Assembly: GCA_949825045.1 (NCBI GenBank)
Contig: OX463807.1
Span: 33,438,749-33,502,748, forward strand
Source: Argyresthia goedartella
Lineage: Eukaryota > Arthropoda > Insecta > Lepidoptera > Argyresthiidae
Length of the DNA stretch: 64,000 bases
Direction: 5' to 3'
Part shown: in pieces, positions 20,209 to 30,945 of the stretch
Layout of the letters: each line of letters starts with the position of its first letter
How positions within the stretch are numbered: the stretch's first letter is position 1
Program-made: the position numbers and the translations under genes
The notes under the pieces: model-generated
What the model was told of the DNA's origin: nothing
Database searches by the model: none
What the model saw: only the letters and a program-made list of their open reading frames with translations

Positions 20209-23011
20209 CTACCGGAAAGACACCTTTGTATACAGCTTTACCCTTTTTTTTGTTATCGTGGTATCCTCAACTTCGTACCTGTCGTTTGGCAACACCGTTA
20301 TAATTCTATAGGGACCTAAACACTTACTAATTAGTTTTTTACTTTTACCCTTTTCTCCGATCTCTCGCTCAACTCTAACTAGTTGCCCAACTTTGAATTG
20401 ACGTGGCTGACAACGTGAAAGGTCAAACCTGTTTTTCTGCTTTTGTTGCGCTTTTGTTACTTTATCGTTCGCTTCCTCTCTAAGCTGAGCAACATCAGTT
20501 GTTACGGCATTTTCATCATTATTTACTGCAAATTTCAAATTACTTTCGCTGTCCCCAGTAAGTCTTAGACCAAACAGCAACTGCGCTGGTGTTTTCCCAG
20601 TACTCTTGTTTATAGTAGTATTTAATCCCCATTGAACCCGTAGTAATTGTTCATCCCATATTTTTTCGTTTGCATCATGAACCATTGTCGTCAACGCGTC
20701 CAATACCGTACGATTATAGCGCTCCACCTGGCCATTAGCTCGTGGAGCCGCGACCGCGTTCAGAACATGTTTTACGCCAATTTCTGAAATGAAGTCTCTA
20801 AATATGGAACTAGTAAAAGTTGATCCCCTATCCGTAATTAACCTCATTGGGACACCGAACAATGCAAAATATTCTTTAAATACTTTTACTGTTGTATTTG
20901 ATTTAGTGTTTCTAACAGCCTTCAGAACAATGAATTTTGTAAATGAATCAATTATTAGTAATATGTATTTGTTTCTTGATTTACTCTCGTTGAATGGCCC
21001 TAGGTGGTCAGCATGCAGTGTATGAAATGATTTTGGTAGTTTTGGGATGGGATGCAAGTAGCCTGATCTTTTCCCACTAGGAACTTTGCCATGGGCGCAC
21101 TGCAAACAAGATCGAACATATTTTTTAATGAATTTATTTATTTTAGGAAACCAGTAATCAGCCTTTACTTTATCCATTGTTTTGTCAATTGAAAAGTGTC
21201 CAACATCATCGTGACACGCGCGCAGAATTTGCCATCGCAGTCCTTTCGGTACCAGCCATTTGTGTCCTTCCTCTGATATTTTATAGACTAAACCGCGTTT
21301 AACACAATAATTTTGTTTCAAGTTCATTACTTCATCTGATTCCTTATCTTCCAAAATTTGTTTAATTCTTTGAATTTTACTATCAGCCATCTGAGCGGTT
21401 GAGAGCCAGTCCGAAGAAATATGGAGAACCTCTAAGTTATTCTCATCCATAACGTCTGCTCCTATTACACCTTCATCTACCAACGGGTTTCTACTTAGTG
21501 CGTCCACATGGCACATTGCCTTTCCTGGTTTGTACATGATATCAAAGTCAAACTCTTTGACAAAACTCCACCATCTAGCGACACGAGGGATCATGTCTTT
21601 TTTCAGAAAGGTAGCTCTTAACGAGTTGCAATCGGTGACGATGGTAAAATTTATGCCAAGGAGATACGGCCTGAATTTTGATAACGAGCTAACGACTGCC
21701 AGAGTCTCTAACTCATAAGACGAAAAGTTTTGTTCTTCGGGGGACGTTTGCCTACTGTAGTAAGCTACGGGGTTTACTAAACCGTTTGCTTGTTTTTGAA
21801 GCAAGATTCCTCCAACGCCGTGTTTGCTTGCATCGGTGTGTAATTCAGTGGTTGCCTGAGGATCGTAAAGGGCAAGAATCGGTCTGGAGATCAGTTTGGT
21901 TTTTAATTCTTCGAAAGTGACTTCTTGTTCAGGACCCCAGGACCACGGTGCATCAGCCTTTAATAATTTGGATACTGGTCGAGATAATCCGGCAAAGTTT
22001 TTAATAAACTTTCTGAAGTAACTCACCAAACCCAAGAATTGCCGAACATTGTGGACATTTTTGGGAGTTGGAAACTTTTCAACCGCATCTATTTTATGTT
22101 GTCCTGGCCTTATACCATCCTCAGACACCTCAAAACCAAGAAAGTTTATCTTTGTTTGGAAAAAATTGCACTTAGAGAGTTTAAGTGTCAGTCCTGCATC
22201 GCGAATACGTGTCAAGACCATTTCGAGTTTGTGCAAACCATCGTCAAAAGATGTCGATGGTATCAAAACATCATCCATGTAAACAATTACCGAATTGAAG
22301 CGCATTTTGTCTAGAACTTTGTTAGTAACCCTTTGAAATACCGCAGGTGCATTAGTTAAGCCAAAAGGCATTCGGTTAAATTCAAATTGTCCATCAGGCG
22401 TTACAAATGCAGTTTTTGTTTTGGCTTCTTCCGTTAGTTCTATTTGGTAGTAACCGGAAGCCATATCCAAAGAAGTGTAACACCGATGTCCTGATAACCG
22501 GTGCATCTGATCTTCGATGCGTGGCAATGGATAGTGTTGTTTGATAGTTTTGCGATTTAACGCTCTATAATCCACACAAAGGCGTTTGTCTCCCGTTTTC
22601 TTTCGCACTAAGATGATTGGGCTTGCAAATGGTGAAGAAGACTCCCTTATTATACCACAATGTAGTAGTTCGTCAGTCATATTTCTCACTTCTGATCTTT
22701 CAGCATGGGACATTCTGTAAGGGCAGTATACTATGGGTTCAGGATTTGTCAATGATATGTCCATTTTCTCAATGTTCGTACACCCTCTCTTTGAGGCTCG
22801 TTGAAAAGCATACCCTTTGCCGGTTAATGACTCCCAAAAGCTCCTCTCGCTGTTTACTGGTAACTGAATCACAAACGACTATATCATCTAACGAGAAAAG
22901 CTTTTGAGGCTCATCAGTTTTGTCAATTTGATTTACAGTTTTCGATTCCTCAAGCTTTACTTTATGTCCCCTAGCTAACAGTTGGCCCTTTTGAAAATGA
23001 ATCACATTTTT
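20209..23011 (-). pseudogene. pol: Ty3/gypsy pol: RT, RNase H, integrase (one frameshift)
   Basis: After the TGA at 23012-23014 the gag frame continues to 22769 with pre-RT sequence. A shift near 22787 then leads into the main frame, which ends at 20209. Domains of the 887-codon frame: RT with YMDDVLIP at residue ~200; RNase H beginning HTDASKHGVGG at ~342; integrase zinc region (HDDVGHFSID ... SCLQC) at ~550-590; integrase catalytic segments HADHLGP, ITDRGSTF and GQVERYN between ~620 and ~715; and a GPY/F-like module (LGPYRIITVL) near the C-terminus. In the family the product copies RNA to cDNA and integrates it. The first part of the RT lies around the shift, so this copy probably cannot make full Pol. 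Confidence 0.9.
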
Positions 23012-25177
23012 TCAAACATTTTCGAGAACTACTACTCCATCTCCTTCCATCGCTAAGTAAATGCCATCCTCTATAAGGTACTCTTGATTAGGTTTACTTC
23101 TTAGACTGCCGTTGATAATTAACGTTCCCGAGTACTTTTCAGAACAACTGACTTCCACGCAACCTACGCCGTTATTGACTTTACAGTCATCTCGCACATA
23201 CACAACAATGTTACCATCATCATTTTCATCAATAAGTTCCTGCGATATTTTTAACTCATCTTTTGTTTTCAAGATGTTGATGTAAGGCTTCTCAGTATAG
23301 TCTTGACCAATCAGCATAGGAAATTTCAAATAATGATCAGGGACCACCAACATATTAACACGAGCCTTGACACCTTGTATTTCTAATTCCACATCACGCT
23401 TACCTAACGCAGATACAGTAGCACCGCCAAATCCCGTCATGTTCGAATTACAAGATTTGTCCCAACCTCCAAGAAGTTTCTTTGCTTCTGTTTCTTTGAT
23501 GAGACTACAGTCGCTGCCTAAGTCAACAAAACCCATGCTAGCAATCCCGTTTATGGCCACATCTTGTACGTACTTGTTATTTATCTTTTGTGTCCCGATC
23601 GATATTTTTAATACGGATTTATTTTCGAATTTGGTTTTGTAACAATCTTTACTTTCATGACCTATGCGAGAACAAGTACTACATTTCTTGATTGGTTTTG
23701 TACACTTATTGGCGAAATGTCCTTCTTCCTTGCAGTTATGACACCTAATGCCCGATCTAAAATCTTTGTTGTCATTGAGTTTATCCCCTGTACCTCTTTT
23801 GTGGTTCTGCTTGAACGTCTCGATTTTCTTATTTTTTACATTTCGAAGATATGCTAACAATTTATCCGTATTAGTGAATTGTGCAGCCTGCGCGCCTAAT
23901 CGTATAGTCCTATCCTCTATACCAAAAACCACGCAGTCGACTGCCCTTTTACCTTCAATTTCGCATCGATTTATTAGCGCTATTTTTTCGTAATAGTAAT
24001 CTTCTAAAGAATCCCCAAACCTAGCCCTCTTTTGCAACATATCGTGAAGCATCTGCCCATAATTCTCTTCTGCGGGAAATACCGCTTTGAGTTTAGCCTG
24101 CCACTCCTTCCAAGTAAATTTGACCGTCGTTAATCCCTCATACCAGCGTTTCGCGTTCCCTCTTAATTTAGGTATCGCATAATGAATTATTTGTTCTTCT
24201 CCCCATTTATATTTCTGTGCAATTTCGTTTATTTTAGTTATCCATGTGTTTATGTTCTGATTTTTTGCAGAAGGATCAAATTCTGGTACCACGTTTATAT
24301 TACTAAATTTATTCCCAGACATCCTCTCAATACATTCGTACACATTCAAAATACTCTCATCTATACGACCTTGACTGCGGCGCAACGCAGGGCTAGAACT
24401 ACGGCGTGCTGCCGTACTGCGATGCAAGCCGCGGCTGCGTTGCAAGTATCGCACTGTTGGACTGCGACTGCAATGCGCCGCCGTCGTGCGCTTTGGGCTA
24501 CGACTGCGGCGCGGACGACCTTTTCCGTCGCCGCTGCCGCCGCCACAACACGGACCATGTTGTAAGCTACATTGGCTGCGCTCGCGGCTGCGAGGATGAC
24601 TATGATAATTTATTTGCTCGCAACAATGAGACTTACTCTGCTCGCCACAACGAGACTTTTTTTGCTCGCGACGACGAGACTCACTCTGCTCGCGACAACG
24701 AGACTTACTCTGCTCGCGACTGCGAGACTTTCTTTGCTCGCGACTGCGAGACTTTCTTTGCTCGCGACTGCGAGACTTTCTTTGCTCGCGACTGCGAGAC
24801 TTTCTTTGCTCGTGACTGCGAGACTTTCTCTGCTCGCGACAACGAGACTTACAGCACCCACGGCTGTGGGGCCTATTGTACTCGCGACTACGAGACTGAT
24901 TCCGCCTGTGACTGCTGGTCGTACTGCGTAGCGGACTGCGCAGGCTGCGCTTATGACTGCGAAGCGGACTGCGCTCGCGACTGTGAATATGGTTATGCTC
25001 ACGAACACGAAACTGGCTGCATCCTCCACTGCGAGGCTGACTGCGTCCGCGACTGCTGACTTCGCTTTGCTCATGACTGCGCCCCTGACTGCGTGGCAGA
25101 CTTGCTGCAGTGACTCCCAGAATCAAGCTGGGGCTCCGGGAGACTCGAAACGGCATCTCGTTGCCCGATTCACTCAT
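23012..25177 (-). CDS. gag: Ty3/gypsy gag-protease with RS-repeat N-terminus
   Basis: ATG at 25175-25177. The N-terminal ~270 residues are rich in Arg, Ser, Glu and Cys, and contain about ten copies of an 8-residue unit of the type EQRKSRSR encoded by a 24-bp tandem repeat (about 24610-24860). This resembles the RS domain of splicing factors. A Gag core follows (IHYAIPKLRGNAKRWYEGL near 24150). Two CCHC zinc knuckles follow (CHNCKEEGHFANKC and CSTCSRIGHESKDC, near 23740 and 23680), then a protease-like site FVDLGSDCSLI near 23525 with DLG in place of DTG/DSG. The frame ends in TGA, and the same frame continues as pol. Gag forms the particle and binds RNA. The RS part is unusual, and its role is unknown. 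Confidence 0.9.
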   Translation of the reverse strand: MSESGNEMPFRVSRSPSLILGVTAASLPRSQGRSHEQSEVSSRGRSQPRSGGCSQFRVREHNHIHSRERSPLRSHKRSLRSPLRSTTSSHRRNQSRSREYNRPHSRGCCKSRCREQRKSRSHEQRKSRSREQRKSRSREQRKSRSREQRKSRSREQSKSRCREQSESRRREQKKSRCGEQSKSHCCEQINYHSHPRSRERSQCSLQHGPCCGGGSGDGKGRPRRSRSPKRTTAAHCSRSPTVRYLQRSRGLHRSTAARRSSSPALRRSQGRIDESILNVYECIERMSGNKFSNINVVPEFDPSAKNQNINTWITKINEIAQKYKWGEEQIIHYAIPKLRGNAKRWYEGLTTVKFTWKEWQAKLKAVFPAEENYGQMLHDMLQKRARFGDSLEDYYYEKIALINRCEIEGKRAVDCVVFGIEDRTIRLGAQAAQFTNTDKLLAYLRNVKNKKIETFKQNHKRGTGDKLNDNKDFRSGIRCHNCKEEGHFANKCTKPIKKCSTCSRIGHESKDCYKTKFENKSVLKISIGTQKINNKYVQDVAINGIASMGFVDLGSDCSLIKETEAKKLLGGWDKSCNSNMTGFGGATVSALGKRDVELEIQGVKARVNMLVVPDHYLKFPMLIGQDYTEKPYINILKTKDELKISQELIDENDDGNIVVYVRDDCKVNNGVGCVEVSCSEKYSGTLIINGSLRSKPNQEYLIEDGIYLAMEGDGVVVLENV
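24610..24860. repeat. 24-bp tandem repeat encoding RS units
   Basis: Repeated CTCGCGACTGCGAGACTTTC followed by TTTG, several copies perfect. Because the unit is a multiple of three without stops, all frames on both strands look open here; only the minus frame joined to gag is supported. Confidence 0.92.
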
Positions 25178-25203
25178 ATTAGTGCGTAATCCCACTTCTG
25201 AAC

Positions 25204-25574
25204 TGTAAAATAAAACAGTTCCCGCTCGATTCACACTTTATTTTGTTTCACCAATCACACCGTAACACTTTACTTCCAGCAGTTATAATCAGTTCCCACT
25301 CGGGTTACACCTAATTTGTTTTCACCAGTCACACTATAACACTTCACTATTAGAACTTGTTTATCCGAAGCACTTTACAACAGCAATGGCGCGCTCCGCT
25401 CGAGCGCCACCTTTTATATTTTCTAGGTTCGCGCGAAAACTGAGCGCCTCGTGCACCGGAAATACAGTTTTTACCAAATTTTACACAATAATGGCAACAT
25501 GAAATTGCTTAATTGTTGTAAATATTAATAAAGCTAAATAATACTAAAGTAATTGAATCTGTATAATGTTAACA
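25204..25574 (-). repeat. 5' LTR of Ty3/gypsy element
   Basis: 371 bp, same ends as 19344-19649. It contains a second, diverged copy of the CAGTTCCC...CACACTATAACAC segment near 25280-25345. Other differences from the partner are few single bases. Confidence 0.93.
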
Positions 25575-25579
25575 CATAT

Positions 25580-26700
25580 AAACATGACATGGTCCTGTGG
25601 AAAAATTAAGACATAAATTGATTTAAAGCCATGACCTTAAAATAACATTATCAAAAAAGTGTTCTAAAATAGGTTAAGTTGTCAGCTTATTTCTAGACCC
25701 TCTTTGTGACTACAGTGGCTTGTCTAAGCTAATTTAGAGAGTTTAGGTCTTTAACTAGTTAAATCAAGAACCCTATACAGATATGATTTGTCGTTGGTGT
25801 GTATGACCCGATATTAAACACCTCTCCAGTCACATAGTAAAATTATGGGCTTAACATATTTGCTGAAAATGGTCAATAAATTCAAAAACTACATTAAATT
25901 AACTAACTAATTAAAAAACTACATTAAATTACCTAACTAATTCAATGAACACTATCTAATTAGCATACTAGAAACAAAAAGTTTTGAAGAGTTGAAAATG
26001 ATCAATTTCTTCATACAAACAGAAATACCACTGGTGAAAAAAGTATGGATGCGACTTTGAAATTCTGATCTTTGGTAGATATGACAGATGTTTAAAAATA
26101 GTTTACAATTATGGGGTTACATCATGGGTTTGATGGAAGAAATGTCTTTTTAGAGATAAGCTTGCCTTTGCAAATTAATTCTCTGTATTTTTTGTGTTTT
26201 TTATTTTATGTTCAATAGTCATATACAAAATACAATTTAATGTATATTGTAATGAGAAATTACATAAATATATAAATTTGACAAGTATCGAACCGTATTA
26301 CAATACAAATAAAAACTACTAGATAAATGACTAAATTACATATTTAAACTGAATTATCTCAGAAACGCTACTACGCTATTTACTATATTGTGTCAAAAGA
26401 ACATTTGTTGTTTGTAATTAAATTCTCATTACACGAAACATTACATTACAGTACACGAAAAACTAAAATTTTTGGGTAGGTACCTATTTGAAGTTTCAAG
26501 TAGCCTGGCTTCATACAAAAATGTTTACTTGTAAAAAAATATTACTTATTAAAATATCAATAAAATAAATTAGCAATGGTAAGATAACAAATAACATGTT
26601 CAAATATATGTGTTTTTTTTTTTAAACACAGAGCTTTTTACGAACATATTGTTGGAATATCTTAAAAAAATAATAAAAAAAAAACACAGTATAGACTACG
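25580..26700. other. AT-rich, no gene; one LINE tail fragment
   Basis: Near 26140-26230 the plus strand has GGAAGAAATGTCTTTTTAGA followed by GATAAGCTTGCCTTTGCAAA, a diverged copy of the LINE tail seen at 37985. A near-repeat of ACTACATTAAATTA occurs at 25889 and 25919. Otherwise nothing recognised. Confidence 0.6.
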
Positions 26701-26714
26701 CTAAAAAATGTTTC

Positions 26715-27326
26715 TTATATCACTGGTGATGGCGCCAACAAAGCGGAGGAAGCAGGTGGCATCTCGTGTATTGTGATCAGGGATTGGAGGGGATCCCAGA
26801 TCCGCTGGCGCTTAATGTGCAAGAGGGACTCCAACGGTTCTCCCTCTGGGAGTCCGCCTCCGACAATATTACCGCAGTAAAATCTGAAAGAAAGAACAAA
26901 ATTATAAAAATAAAAAGTATACAAAAAATAATAGAATATAATTAAATTTATTCGTCTCCAATAACACTAACAACAAAACTTACATACAAAAATAATTAAA
27001 AGAACAAAACAAGTAAAACATACAATTTAAAGCAAAAAACAAACAAAACATATTACCGCTGCTGCTCCTCTGGCATACTACCCCTGCCCCTGCCCCTGCC
27101 GCTGCCCCTGCCCCTGCCCCTGCCCCTGCCTTTCGCTGCGACCCTCCCTCGGCTGCCGGTATTCCCGCCGTGGGTCCTGGCTCGTCGAGCCGGCGTCGGA
27201 GGCTCCAAGGGACATGGCTCCACAATGACGTCCACCTCAATTTTCCTAGAGGAGCTTACTCCTCCTCGTCCTCCACCTTTCCCCCTCCCTATTCCTCCTC
27301 CTCTTATCCTCACCATATCTTATACA
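26715..27326 (-). CDS. Predicted spliced gene for a small Gly/Arg-rich protein
   Basis: Coding exon A starts at ATG 27316 and is read to 27057, giving a GRGRGRGSGRGRG-type tract, then Glu/Gln-rich residues. A donor G|GTAATA follows at 27056. An intron of 173 bases ends with a pyrimidine run and CTTTCAG (AG at 26885-26884). Exon B, 26883-26715, joins in phase and ends at TAA (segment IKRQRIWDPLQSLITIHEM). The predicted product is about 142 residues. A further acceptor, TTTTCCGCAG, lies just before the ATG (27327-27328). RGG/GR-rich proteins commonly bind RNA or DNA, but I recognise no domain and assign no function. The unspliced frame would stop at TAA 27053. It may be a host gene or an exon captured by an element. 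Confidence 0.45.
27075..27129. repeat. (CCCCTG)n coding microsatellite
   Basis: About nine CCCCTG units (one CCGCTG variant) encode the GRG repeats of the predicted gene on the minus strand. Confidence 0.9.
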
Positions 27327-27329
27327 CTG

Positions 27330-28700
27330 CGGAAAAGTGTTAAATAAGCGTTAAAAAACAGGCACAGTCAGACACACAAACAGGCGCAAAAAGACAAACA
27401 AATAACTTAAATTTTTAATATTTGTGTATTGAAAATATAAGTAAGCATACAGACACACAATATCAAAGTCCTGAGATGTAGAAGGTCAGTGTGAAGGAAA
27501 GAGTATGCGGAAAGATATACTTAGACTTTTTTGATGTTTTTTTTTGTTTGTTGAGTATTTGTTCTTATTTTGATAGGAGATTATTCATATTATTGAAACA
27601 AACCTATTTTGTTAAATAAACTTTTCTCTAAAGTGCTTATTTTCGACTTTATTAACGAGGCCAAAATTAGAATCAAAAGGTAGAAGGGGTATTTTTTAGA
27701 TACATTTTGATTTTATTTGCATATGCTCGCTCCACTGCGCTGCGCTCGCTCCAGTTTTGCTTTTTAGAAGTTCCAACCCAACCTAACCTAAACCCAATTT
27801 AAATTTAGCCACAATAACCTACTCTAGCCAAAAATTGACAATAGAGAAAAGTTATTTTGACAATTGTGGCTTATAATGACGCCACCTATCAGCTGAGTGC
27901 AAAATAATATGTGGTTTACTAGACTAAAATTTTGTACCTTTCTGAAAAAAAAAATAAGTGTTGGGAGATTTCGAAAAAAATTACGGCTAAATTACTGACT
28001 ACAGAGAAAAGTGTATGAAACAAAAACTTAAGTATTTACGACCTTTAATAAGATTTATGCATCAACAAAAAAGCAAATATATGAAATAAAAAAAAAAAAC
28101 ATTAAAAATAATCTAAATCCTGTGAAACCCCGTAAAGTGTCAATAAAGTCGAAAATACGCATCTAAGAAAAAAGTTTATATGACAAAATATGTTTGTATT
28201 AACGCATTGAACAACCCCCCCCCCCCCCCCCTTAAAGATTCGATAAAACAAAAAAATAAAAAATAAAGATAAAAAAAAATATCTAAGTCTTTTGCGCATA
28301 CCCTTTCGTTAACACTAACCCATTAAAAACAGTAACATGCAACATTTACAAAATGCAGACCAAGAGTTAATCAAAACCAAATCTCAAGAATCAATAGCTG
28401 TACAGGCGTATCCATACTAAGTTATCTCATGGCCACCGACCGCCATTTTGTTTCAAAACATACATTGGCGTTGCGGACAATATAGTCCAGATGATGACTT
28501 AAGATTTTCGATTGACGATTTCAGCTCTCAGAAACGATCTACGCACAAAATTATTGTTTTCACTTCGAGTTTATGAATCTTAGATATGAATATAAAATAG
28601 TTTTATCCGTCAATAGAAACAAAAAGCCATCAATTGTTGTCTTGTCGAAACCAGCAAGGCGGAAATTTTTCGCCGTGCAAGTTTAGGTCATCGATATTAG
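27330..28700. other. Possible first intron of the Gly/Arg-rich gene; no other gene
   Basis: AT-rich with a 17-C run at 28215-28231. No coding frame with family motifs. If the upstream donor at 28755 is real this is a 1.4-kb intron. Confidence 0.35.
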
Positions 28701-28755
28701 TACAAAATCCAACGCAAACAACCTACAGGATTAAACAGACATGATAGTTACTTAC

Positions 28756-28860
28756 GTTTCTTTCCTTTTGCGATGAAAACAAAACACTTTTCACCAAAAA
28801 AACTTGAACACTGCTGCCTCAAACCCACGACTGAACCGGACTGAAGTTGTGCCGCATGAT
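28756..28860 (-). other. Possible 5' untranslated exon and promoter region
   Basis: On the minus strand GAAAC is followed by GTAAGTAACT (donor GT at 28755-28754), a strong splice-donor match. It faces the acceptor at 27327. The flanking 28860-29100 is GC-richer, as promoters often are. Start site not determinable. Confidence 0.3.
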
Positions 28861-29244
28861 GCATTCCGTTGATGAACTTTTACTACGATTGGTTAAGGTC
28901 CGACGGTTTTAATACCTATCTCATTCCTTTACATAACGAAATTTTGTTACTGTCCTTGTCACACCGATCCCCATTGGTTGAAATTACTCATATTGCTCGA
29001 CGCGGTAGCGCGCGCTGCTGCTGGGTCTATATAGGGCGGCCCGCAAATATGGCGTTATTGAAAAGTGGACTATGTAGGGCGCTCGGCAAAGGAGGGGCTA
29101 ATTATCTATCCGAACTCTTAATGCTGTTGGGAATTTTTCTCTAAGTCTTCTAATTGATCAATTATTAATTTTGTTTGTGGGATAAGCATATTTTGATGAG
29201 GTTTCTTCTGTTTTATGTAAAACAATAATAAAAATTAATATTTA

Positions 29245-29434
29245 CATACAGGCACAGACATTGCTTCTAGCCCCACACTACGATACCATGTGTCGTGGGG
29301 ACCATAAACAGCGACGTCACACACATATAAACGTCCAAGACCTGGGTATATTTTTTAACCCCCAGCCGGGGATCGAAGCCGGGACCTCTCGCATGGCAGG
29401 CAGAACCACAACTGTTGCGCCACAGAGGTCGTAA
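29245..29434 (-). mobile_element. tRNA-derived SINE family B
   Basis: Minus-strand copy. The head reads CGACCTCTGTGGCGCAACAG and then GGCTTCGATCCCCGGCTGG, tRNA-like A- and B-box regions. The body includes TGTGTGTGACGTCGCTGT, and the end contains GTGTGGGGCTAGAAGCAATG. Other copies: 31645, 40003, 42826, 47045, 62419. Not a functional tRNA gene: no acceptor stem pairs across it. Confidence 0.85.
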
Positions 29435-29439
29435 TGTTA

Positions 29440-30220
29440 TTGCAATAATATTTTTACTGAGTACTTCTATAGCGCCATGAATTTGGAAGCTTAGTTTTTT
29501 TAATCAACTGTCAGAAAACTACACATTGTGATTTGAGTCTGACAACCAGATATTGCATGTCACTTTTTTGTGTCAGTGTACACTACAGCCAACTTAACGG
29601 CGAAGAAAAATCTATATGCAATGCATTTTAGAACCTGTGCTAGCGGCGAATCCTTATTTCGATTAGATAGGTGAAACATTTTTCGGTGTCTCGTTCGGTT
29701 CACTGATTACTGCGGCTGAGTATTCAAACGTGCTTTTGCTTTAAAACGAAATCCAGTTTTATTCAATCCAGTAAATAACCACTCCATCCAGAATTGTCAT
29801 GAAGAAACAATCGCTAAAAGACATCCCGAAGTAATCACGATTCCACGAGAGCTCTTGAACTCAAAACTCCGCCCCACTCATCTTCAAGCAAACACCTTAA
29901 CGAATGGCGTAATTAGTAAAACGACTTAAAACTGCTCTTATTTTAACAATCACTTAAATCCCATTCGAAAATATACCATAAGGAATGTCGTTACAGTTGA
30001 TTGTTGTAAAGAACGTAGTAACAGGATGTCAAGTAGTGAAGTTTTCAGTCACTCAAGAGTTGAGAGGTCGTTGACAGCAGGTAGGCGTGGTTGAGGACTC
30101 CTTGAAAGATTCAGTTAGGGGATACGTTTTATCCAAAATTGTTAGGGAGTTGTTTATTTTATATTTATCATATCATGCACCCTTATCATAAACCCTCTAT
30201 AATGCATTCAAAAACCTCAA
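29440..30220. other. No gene seen
   Basis: AT-rich, no family motif on either strand. Confidence 0.5.
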
Positions 30221-30223
30221 ATT

Positions 30224-30688
30224 CTCTTATCTAGTGATGCAACGAATACGAATACGAATATTCGTATTCGACGAATAATAGACATTTACCGAATATTCGT
30301 ATTCGGCGAATACGCGCGTCGGTCGTCGGCACTTAAAAATACGACGATCCAGTGGCCTTTTGGCGAGAAGATGTCCATTTTCCAAGTCTGAAAAAACTCG
30401 CCCAAAAATATTTTGCACTGAAACCATGTTCATTCGCCTCGGAAAGACTTTTTTCAACAGCTGGAAACATCCAGACTGAACAAAGAAATCGCCTAAAACC
30501 AGAAAATCTACAAATTTTATGTTTTTTAAATAAACATTTGCCTATTGTAAATTTTAATTCATCAAATAAATTAGTCTTTTATTACCATGGCGAGATATTC
30601 GTATACGTATTCACCGAATAGTAGGTTTGATATTCGTATTCGTATTCGTATTCGTAAAAGTAGTATTCGTTGCATCACTAGTCTTATC
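30224..30688 (+). mobile_element. 449-bp hAT derivative with terminal repeats and 8-bp target duplication
   Basis: The element is 30232-30680. Ends TAGTGATGCAACGAATAC and its reverse complement form the terminal inverted repeat. Flanks CTCTTATC (30224-30231) and GTCTTATC (30681-30688) match at seven of eight bases, as expected for hAT. Subterminal GAATAC/GTATTC arrays lie near both ends. Inside, 30339-30545 reads the hAT C-terminal dimerisation domain (FPSLKKLAQKYF, SFASERLFSTAGNI, QRNRLKPEN). The RNase H-fold catalytic core is absent, so the copy must depend on a transposase made elsewhere. Internally deleted rather than ancient, since the remaining frame is intact. Confidence 0.93.
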
Positions 30689-30884
30689 TGTGAAAATGTT
30701 ATTATAGCTTTATAATAAAATCGAGTAGGAATGATGTTTTTAATACATTCAAATTTCGAAGAGCTCTGAAAAGCACTTTGATTTGACCTCAATTCTAATA
30801 TCAGTCGAGATGACGTCCCGGTCGTAACATATGCGGTTCCTAAACACATCATAGAGAGCTTATAACATGTGTGTAAATGCAGTG

Positions 30885-30945
30885 CTATTGTACATAACTA
30901 GGCAATATTCGTATTTTAATGCCTTTCATTATGTGACAGTCACAA
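30885..30945 (-). repeat. Internally deleted copy of the hairpin repeat
   Basis: On the minus strand GTGACTGTCACATAATG...GGCATTAAAA, then GCCTAGTTATGTACA: the two ends of the 12470-12590 hairpin with the middle missing. Confidence 0.5.

Larger units (their letters stand above)
19340..25578 (-). mobile_element. Complete Ty3/gypsy retrotransposon with CATA target duplication
   Basis: Two LTRs (19344-19649 and 25204-25574) bound a minus-strand gag-pol. CATA at 19340-19343 and again at 25575-25578 is the 4-bp target duplication expected for Ty3/gypsy integrase. A purine-rich stretch (minus GGATGGATGAA) abuts the 3' LTR at 19650. The minus strand after the 5' LTR reads GTTCAGAAGTGGGATT, resembling the complement of a tRNA-Leu 3' end but offset by a few bases. 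The gag ATG is only 26 bases from the LTR. The LTRs differ by a few substitutions plus one 65-bp length difference, so the insertion is fairly young. No env. Two lesions in the coding region are described under pol. Confidence 0.92.

Noticed and set aside
24610..24860. CRISPR-like array
   Set aside because: The 24-bp units are directly adjacent with no unique spacers, inside a coding region of a eukaryotic element.
24406..25059. Plus-strand 217-codon Cys-rich protein and other frames over the RS repeats
   Set aside because: The repeat unit is a multiple of three without stops, so every frame is open; only the minus frame continues into Gag core, zinc knuckles and protease.
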